NCBI GenBank assembly: GCA_937905835.1
Contig: CALCXK010000100.1
Location: 1 to 10,951 of the forward strand
Reading direction: 5' to 3'
Length of the DNA: 10,951 nucleotides
Source: an uncultured Ilumatobacter sp.
GTDB taxonomy: Bacteria > Actinomycetota > Acidimicrobiia > Acidimicrobiales > Ilumatobacteraceae
A model generated the notes under the pieces. It worked only from the letters and a program-made list of their open reading frames with translations, did not search any database and had not been told where the DNA came from. Numbering within the stretch: the first letter of the stretch is position 1; each line of letters begins with the position of its first letter. Shown piece after piece: positions 7,070 to 10,951 of this stretch. The position numbers were made by a program, and so were the translations under genes.

Positions 7070-8478
7070 CGACCGACGACACCAGCCCGACGGCGCCGCC
7101 AACGTTGCTTCCCTTGGCCGAAACGTCTGCAACCCGAGCGGCTGCACCGGACACTTCGCGCAAGAAGCTTCGGCGGACGTGGCCGCAGCGATTTACGATC
7201 GGTGCCGTATTCCTCGCGGCGATCGCCTCTTTCGCCGCTGGCTCGGGTCTTTACGCCGCCCAGCGCGTGATCGAAGATCGCAATGTCGTCGCCATCGAAA
7301 GTGGCGCGGCCGCCGACAGTAAGATGTTCTCTACCTCAGCGCCTGGCGAGGAAGCGACCGACGGTGGCATCGCTCCGATCGCAGACAACCCCAATCAGCC
7401 AATCGACACGTTTCCACCTGCCGAACCTGCTGCCCGAAACTTCCTGATCACCGGCGCCGACAACAACGATTGCGTCAATCCTGACTCGCCGTACTCCGGC
7501 GCTTTCGGCGATCGCAGCAGCCTCGGCGAACGTAGCGACACCATCATGATGTGGCGCGTCAACCCAGCCGCATCACAAGTTGCCGTCCTCTCGTTTCCCC
7601 GCGATCTGTGGGTTACGATCGCCGGTCGATCGAGCAAGCAGCGGATCAACGTCGCCTACGAACGCGACCAGCCACAGCGACTGATCGACACGATCTTCCA
7701 GAACTTCGGCATCGCCACCGATCACTTCATCCAGGTCGACTTCTGCGCCTTTCGCACCCTGGTCGACGCGGTCAACGGCGTGTCAGTCCCCTTCGACCGA
7801 CCGGTTCGTGACGCTGCGACCGGCCTCAACGTGCCCGTCGCCGGCTGCTTCAAGTTCAACGGCGACCACGCACTCGCCTACGTCCGGTCACGCAAGCTGC
7901 AAGCACTCGACGAGAACGGCAAGTGGATCACGGACGGCACCTCAGATCTCGGCCGCATCTCACGCCAGCAGGACTTCCTCCGCCGCACCGTCGCCTCACT
8001 GCTCTCGGCCGGCGCCTTCAACCCGAGCGTCATCCGGGCACTGATCGAGACGAGCGACGACTTTGTCGTCAACGACAGCGAGTTGACCGTCAACAAGATG
8101 CTCGAGTTCGCCGGCGTAGTGAAGGGCATCGACCCGGCAGAGATCACCTCGTATCAGATCGAGGCACGCGGCACGACGATTCAAGGCAACTCCGTCCTCC
8201 TCCCCTCGATCGGCGGCCCCAACATGCAGGCGGTGCTGTCCGTGTTCCGTGGTGAGGCGACACTCGCCGGCGCACCCGAGCAGGTCTTCGAAACCACGAC
8301 AATGTCGGTGACGTCGAGCGACGACGGTTCCGCCGACATCAGACACGGCATCACGGCCAACATGGTGGCAACTCCAGACACCACCGTCGAGGCAGTCCCG
8401 TTCGACACGATCCCGGTGGTCGAAGCAGAAGACATCAACAAGGGCTTCTTCCCTGACGCCAACATCAGCTGCTCGTAG
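7066..8478 (+). CDS. LytR-CpsA-Psr (LCP) family cell-envelope protein
   Basis: LCP proteins transfer undecaprenyl-phosphate-linked glycopolymers onto peptidoglycan on the outer face of the membrane (arabinogalactan in mycobacteria, teichoic acid or capsule elsewhere). This 470-residue protein has a short cytoplasmic N-terminus with basic residues (RKKLRR, 32-37), one transmembrane helix (about 43-66) and an extracytoplasmic Pro/Ala-rich linker. The LCP domain runs from about 124: NFLITGAD with D132, GERSDTIMM (R156, D158), SFPRDLW (R179, D180), RINVAYE (R193), FIQVDF, LVDAVNGV, FNGDHALAYVRSR (R274, R276) and DLGRISRQQ (R297, R300). These match the acidic and Arg residues that bind Mg2+ and the lipid pyrophosphate. 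No LytR_C domain is apparent; the tail beyond about 390 is Thr/Asp-rich. The actual glycopolymer cannot be told. The gene converges with the VWA gene. Confidence 0.95.
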   Translation: MTTDDTSPTAPPTLLPLAETSATRAAAPDTSRKKLRRTWPQRFTIGAVFLAAIASFAAGSGLYAAQRVIEDRNVVAIESGAAADSKMFSTSAPGEEATDGGIAPIADNPNQPIDTFPPAEPAARNFLITGADNNDCVNPDSPYSGAFGDRSSLGERSDTIMMWRVNPAASQVAVLSFPRDLWVTIAGRSSKQRINVAYERDQPQRLIDTIFQNFGIATDHFIQVDFCAFRTLVDAVNGVSVPFDRPVRDAATGLNVPVAGCFKFNGDHALAYVRSRKLQALDENGKWITDGTSDLGRISRQQDFLRRTVASLLSAGAFNPSVIRALIETSDDFVVNDSELTVNKMLEFAGVVKGIDPAEITSYQIEARGTTIQGNSVLLPSIGGPNMQAVLSVFRGEATLAGAPEQVFETTTMSVTSSDDGSADIRHGITANMVATPDTTVEAVPFDTIPVVEAEDINKGFFPDANISCS

Positions 8479-8510
8479 TTGTCGCTGCCGGCAGCAACTC
8501 GTGCGGCGAA

Positions 8511-8553
8511 CTCGGGAAGATTTCAGGCTGATTCCACCCCCTGACGTCCCGAG
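8511..8553. terminator. Nested inverted repeat between convergent genes
   Basis: Between the LCP stop (8478) and the VWA stop (8574), CTCGGGA (8511-8517) pairs with TCCCGAG (8547-8553). Inside this, TCAGG (8523-8527) pairs with CCTGA (8540-8544), leaving a 12-nt loop. The position between two converging genes suits a bidirectional terminator, but there is no T-run on either side. A second, bulged hairpin lies at 8478-8498. Confidence 0.35.
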
Positions 8554-8573
8554 ATCCCAACGCTGAGTGCCGT

Positions 8574-9521
8574 TCAGGAATCCAGTACTCGAGCGAGCGC
8601 GGCGGCAGCGTCCGAGGGGCCAGAAACGGTGGTGATCTTGCAGCCGGTTGCGGCTGCAAGCTGTTCCGCTGCTTCGGCGTCGCCTGCGGGGGCGATGATT
8701 ACGAGCTCGTCGACCTGACGGGCAGCCGCAGCGACCTGTGCGAGCGATTCGGCTACACCCGAACCGTGTGCGGTTGCTCGGCAGTCAGAGAGCAGCACCG
8801 CTATCTTGCGCGCCGCTCGTGAGCGGCTGAGTTGTTCGGTGGCGGCGTCCAGTGCTCCCACCACATCGGTCGTGCCGAACCCGCGCAGTGCGAGCACTGC
8901 ATCGACCACCGCTTCGTTCGACTTCATCACGTCTTGCGACTTGGCGGCAACGACGTCTTTGCCGAACGACAACACCGAGTAGTCGCCCGGCGCACGCCAG
9001 GCCACAGCGGCGGCGGCGACTGCCGAGGTGGCCAGCGGTGCGCCGCCCATCGACCCGCTGCGGTCGACCATCAAACAGATCGCCGTGTCAGGGGTGGTCC
9101 ACGATCGGATGCGGAGTTCCTCTGGGTCGATCGCCCGCCCTTCGCCTCGCGCCGCGAACAGTGCGTCAATGCTCGCGTCGATGTCGATGTCACCACCGTC
9201 AGGCCGGTACGGACGGGTCTGCAACTTGCCGACCCCACGCGGCCGTGTCGGTCCCCTCTTCGAGAGGTCGAGGAAGAGGCGACCCGCCAGCCGGCGTGCA
9301 AGGTCGCGGAGCACAGGGTCGGTGGCACCGGTCAAGTCGGCAAGCAACGCCATCGTGTCGTCGGGGTTCTCCGCGAGCGCGTGTTCGACCGCTTCCTCGT
9401 TGAGCTCACCAACTTCGGGTGACAGCTCTTCAAACCGCTCGTTGCGATCGAGCTCGCGACGCGACGTGGTCTTCTTACGCGCTTCGCTGACGGCCTCGTC
9501 GGCCTCGTCGCCTTCCTTCAC
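8574..9521 (-). CDS. VWA-domain protein, partner of MoxR ATPase
   Basis: This protein has 315 residues from a GTG at 9521, the only start codon in frame after the last upstream stop (9593-9591). An acidic and basic N-terminal region (1-50) and a helical segment (50-140) precede a von Willebrand factor A domain (about 145-312). The MIDAS metal site is visible: D153-R-S155-G-S157, T217/T218 in GFGTTD, and D246 in LLSDCR. There is no signal peptide or membrane helix, so it is probably cytoplasmic. It begins 11 nt after the moxR stop with no good ribosome site, so translation is probably coupled. In MoxR/VWA pairs (as in CoxD/CoxE, NorQ/NorD and CbbQ/CbbO) the VWA protein links the AAA+ ring to a client, often to insert a metal or activate an enzyme. 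No client gene lies in the window, so its role is unknown. Confidence 0.9.
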   Translation of the reverse strand: MKEGDEADEAVSEARKKTTSRRELDRNERFEELSPEVGELNEEAVEHALAENPDDTMALLADLTGATDPVLRDLARRLAGRLFLDLSKRGPTRPRGVGKLQTRPYRPDGGDIDIDASIDALFAARGEGRAIDPEELRIRSWTTPDTAICLMVDRSGSMGGAPLATSAVAAAAVAWRAPGDYSVLSFGKDVVAAKSQDVMKSNEAVVDAVLALRGFGTTDVVGALDAATEQLSRSRAARKIAVLLSDCRATAHGSGVAESLAQVAAAARQVDELVIIAPAGDAEAAEQLAAATGCKITTVSGPSDAAAALARVLDS

Positions 9522-9532
9522 GCCCGGGGAGT

Positions 9533-10492
9533 TCAGCTGGAGGTCGTGCCCCGTATCGGGGCGCCATCTTTTCCCTCGCCACCATCTCCTTCAGCCTGGC
9601 TCCGACCGAAGACCGACTCCCAGAGTTCGCTGATGACGTCGTCACTGACCCGACTCGTCCCTTCACGCAGTCTGACTCTTCCGGACAGCGCAACAAGCGC
9701 TGCGTCAAGCGAGACACTCGGCGTGTACGGCGTGGTGTCACGGAGCTGTGCCAGCGAGTTGGCCACCAACACCATGTCGATGGCTCCGCGGATCGATGAT
9801 CCGATTCGCAGGTCCGGATGGTTCCGGGTCAGGCGCACGAGTTCGACCACGCCATCACGCCACGAGGCATCGACGTCGTTGAGCGCCCCCAGTGAAACCT
9901 GAGCAGTTTCACGGCGCAGGATCATCGTCTCGTCAGCCACCGACTGGTAGCCAACGGCGATCCGACACACTCGGTCGTACACCGCGCCCGAGATTCGGGC
10001 GGTGCCCACGGCGTCGAACGGATTCATCGCTGACACCAGGCGGAAGCCAGGTGCCGCCTCGATCCGGCCGAGCCGCGGCACGTTCAACTCGCGCTCGCTC
10101 ATCACCGTGATCAGGACGTTCAGCGTCTCTTCGGGGACCCGGTTGAGCTCCTCGATGTAGAGCAATGAGCCGTCATTCAACGCTTGCGCCAACGGGCCAG
10201 CGACGAACACGTCGGGGTCGTAGCCCTCGCTGAGCACTCGGGCCGGGTCGAAGTGGCCGATCAGTCGAGCCGGGGTCAGTTCGGCGTTGCCCTCGACGAA
10301 TTCGAAGCCGATGTCCATCTCGCGCGCCACACCGCGCAACAACGTCGACTTACCGGTGCCAGGCGGCCCTTCGATCAGAATGTGACGATTGGCGTCGATT
10401 GCCGCAACAACAAGTTCGAGTTCGCGAACGCGTCCGACAACGCCGGCACGCAGCCGGTCGAGCAGGTCGCGTAGGTCGGTGGGGTCACCCAT
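9533..10492 (-). CDS. MoxR-family AAA+ ATPase
   Basis: This protein of 319 residues has Walker A GPPGTGKS (42-49), Walker B LLYIEELNR (110-118, E114/E115), sensor 1 SAMNP (N157), an arginine finger in SGAVYDR (R174) and sensor 2 in GSSIRGAI (R235). The gap of about 60 residues between Walker A and B and the HFDPARVL segment agree with the MoxR branch of AAA+ proteins, which act as ring-shaped chaperones for enzyme maturation. The last 25 residues are Gly/Glu-rich and probably disordered. The ATG at 10492 lies within the last codons of the upstream dehydrogenase remnant (8-nt overlap) and has no clear ribosome site, which suggests translational coupling to that ORF. The VWA gene follows after 11 nt. 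Confidence 0.94.
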   Translation of the reverse strand: MGDPTDLRDLLDRLRAGVVGRVRELELVVAAIDANRHILIEGPPGTGKSTLLRGVAREMDIGFEFVEGNAELTPARLIGHFDPARVLSEGYDPDVFVAGPLAQALNDGSLLYIEELNRVPEETLNVLITVMSERELNVPRLGRIEAAPGFRLVSAMNPFDAVGTARISGAVYDRVCRIAVGYQSVADETMILRRETAQVSLGALNDVDASWRDGVVELVRLTRNHPDLRIGSSIRGAIDMVLVANSLAQLRDTTPYTPSVSLDAALVALSGRVRLREGTSRVSDDVISELWESVFGRSQAEGDGGEGKDGAPIRGTTSS

Positions 10493-10784
10493 AGGTGATC
10501 ACGCCACGGAGGTTCTCGCCATCACGCATGGCCCGGTAACCCTCGTTGATCACACCCGCAGCCTCGTGGCCACCGATCATCGGGAACAGGTCTTCGATAC
10601 CCATGGCCTCCCACGCCTCCTCGGGCGGGACCATGTCACCAGTGACGATGTGCTCGTCGCTCTGGCAGAGGCCAGCGGCCTTCCACTGCACGATCACTTC
10701 TTTGGCCTTCGGCGGATCGACTTCGATCTCTTCGATCGTCCACTCTTCACCGACTCCGTGCACCAATGCTGCGCGACTCTTCAT
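10485..10784 (-). pseudogene. Internally deleted Zn-dependent alcohol dehydrogenase (NDMA-type) remnant
   Basis: An open frame of 99 codons joins the two ends of a medium-chain alcohol dehydrogenase that is normally about 370 residues long. Residues 1-79 are the start of the GroES-like domain: WKAAGLCQSDEH with the catalytic-zinc Cys (C40), the TGDMVPPEEAWEAMGIEDLFPMI insert typical of actinobacterial NDMA-dependent dehydrogenases, and GGHEAAGV with the second zinc ligand (H73). Residues 79-99 (INEGYRAMRDGENLRGVITYG) are the extreme C-terminus of the same family. The four-Cys structural zinc loop, the third catalytic ligand and the whole Rossmann domain are missing, so it cannot be an active dehydrogenase. 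There is no frameshift. The start keeps a likely promoter (TAACTT, 6 nt upstream), and the stop overlaps moxR by 8 nt, so the ORF may be transcribed and translated as a leader of moxR. Confidence 0.85.
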
Positions 10785-10790
10785 GGCCGC

Positions 10791-10796
10791 AAGTTA
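10791..10796 (-). promoter_or_regulatory. Putative -10 element of the ADH remnant-moxR-VWA operon
   Basis: TAACTT on the minus strand fits TANNNT and ends 6 nt before the ATG at 10784. CTGACT (10818-10813), 16 bp upstream, is a weak -35 candidate and lies in the loop and arm edge of an inverted repeat. This is the only promoter-like site I see for the three-gene operon. Confidence 0.45.
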
Positions 10797-10804
10797 GTGG
10801 CCAG

Positions 10805-10827
10805 GCACGGTGAGTCAGGCACTGTGC
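10805..10827. repeat. 8-bp inverted repeat over the -35 region
   Basis: GCACGGTG (10805-10812) pairs with CACTGTGC (10820-10827) with one G-T wobble around the 7-nt loop AGTCAGG. It sits over the expected -35 of the operon promoter, so it could be an operator. It could also be the end of a REP-like unit, because its loop shares GTCAGGC with the hairpin at 10848-10860. Confidence 0.4.
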
Positions 10828-10847
10828 GACCGCAGACAGTTACACAT

Positions 10848-10860
10848 GGGGTCAGGCCCC
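10848..10860. repeat. REP-like palindrome at right edge
   Basis: GGGGTCAGGCCCC forms a short hairpin: four G-C pairs, one T-G wobble and a 3-nt loop. On the plus strand it is preceded by TTACACAT and followed by TTT. The pattern resembles extragenic palindromes that flank REP-associated tyrosine transposase genes, from memory and not checked. Positions 10861-10951 hold no coding frame I can support; a 26-codon minus-strand frame ending in TAG at 10869 runs off the edge and could be the end of a gene. Confidence 0.35.
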
Positions 10861-10951
10861 TTTCGCAACTATCTCGCGGCTACCGCAGCGAGTTGCACCG
10901 CAACATCACCGGTGATCGCAGCGCGGCCATGACCGAATCCTGCAGGTTCGC

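Noticed and set aside
9028..9633. 201-codon plus-strand ORF
   Set aside because: Antisense to the VWA gene and the end of moxR, with a Ser/Arg/Pro-rich product and no recognisable motif.
10869..10951. Minus-strand frame of 26 codons running in from the right edge and ending at TAG
   Set aside because: It might be the end of a transposase gene next to the REP-like palindrome, but third codon positions are not GC-rich and the piece is too short to recognise.

Overview
The window looks like chromosomal DNA from a GC-rich actinobacterium, most likely of the Acidimicrobiia (Ilumatobacter-like) type. This is inferred from GC-rich codon use, an LCP cell-wall protein, the remnant of an NDMA-type actinobacterial alcohol dehydrogenase, the valyl-tRNA synthetase type, and frequent apparently leaderless starts. 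It is not proven, because no marker gene or search is available. No tRNA, rRNA, CRISPR array or intact mobile element was seen.

Layout, left to right. (1) Positions 1-1377, minus: a membrane acyltransferase (OafA/YrhL type) whose C-terminal part leaves the window inside an Asp/Thr-rich linker made of 15-bp tandem repeats. (2) 1490-2671, minus: a Rieske non-heme iron oxygenase alpha subunit, just downstream of (3) cysS (cysteinyl-tRNA synthetase, minus). (4) Divergent from cysS, valS (plus), which lacks the usual C-terminal coiled-coil arm. (5) An LCP-family envelope protein (plus), preceded by a doubtful 61-codon ORF. (6) Converging on it from the right, a minus-strand operon: a 99-codon alcohol dehydrogenase remnant, a MoxR-type AAA+ ATPase and a VWA-domain protein. 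(7) The right edge holds two hairpins sharing the core GTCAGGC, one of which resembles a REP-type palindrome.

How the genes work together: cysS and valS are housekeeping translation genes, and the acyltransferase and LCP protein belong to the cell envelope. The MoxR ATPase and VWA protein form the classical chaperone-like pair, with no recognisable client here. The Rieske oxygenase has no reductase or ferredoxin partner in the window.

The two most interesting observations are as follows. First, the alcohol dehydrogenase gene has lost roughly 270 internal codons in frame while keeping its promoter, start and last 20 codons, and it now overlaps moxR by 8 nt, so it acts as a leader ORF. Second, a TANNNT -10 hexamer lies 6-10 nt before the start codon of each of the five genes expected to open a transcription unit (acyltransferase, cysS, valS, LCP, ADH remnant), and none was seen before the three genes inside operons. 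I do not see a clearly new defence or metabolic system.
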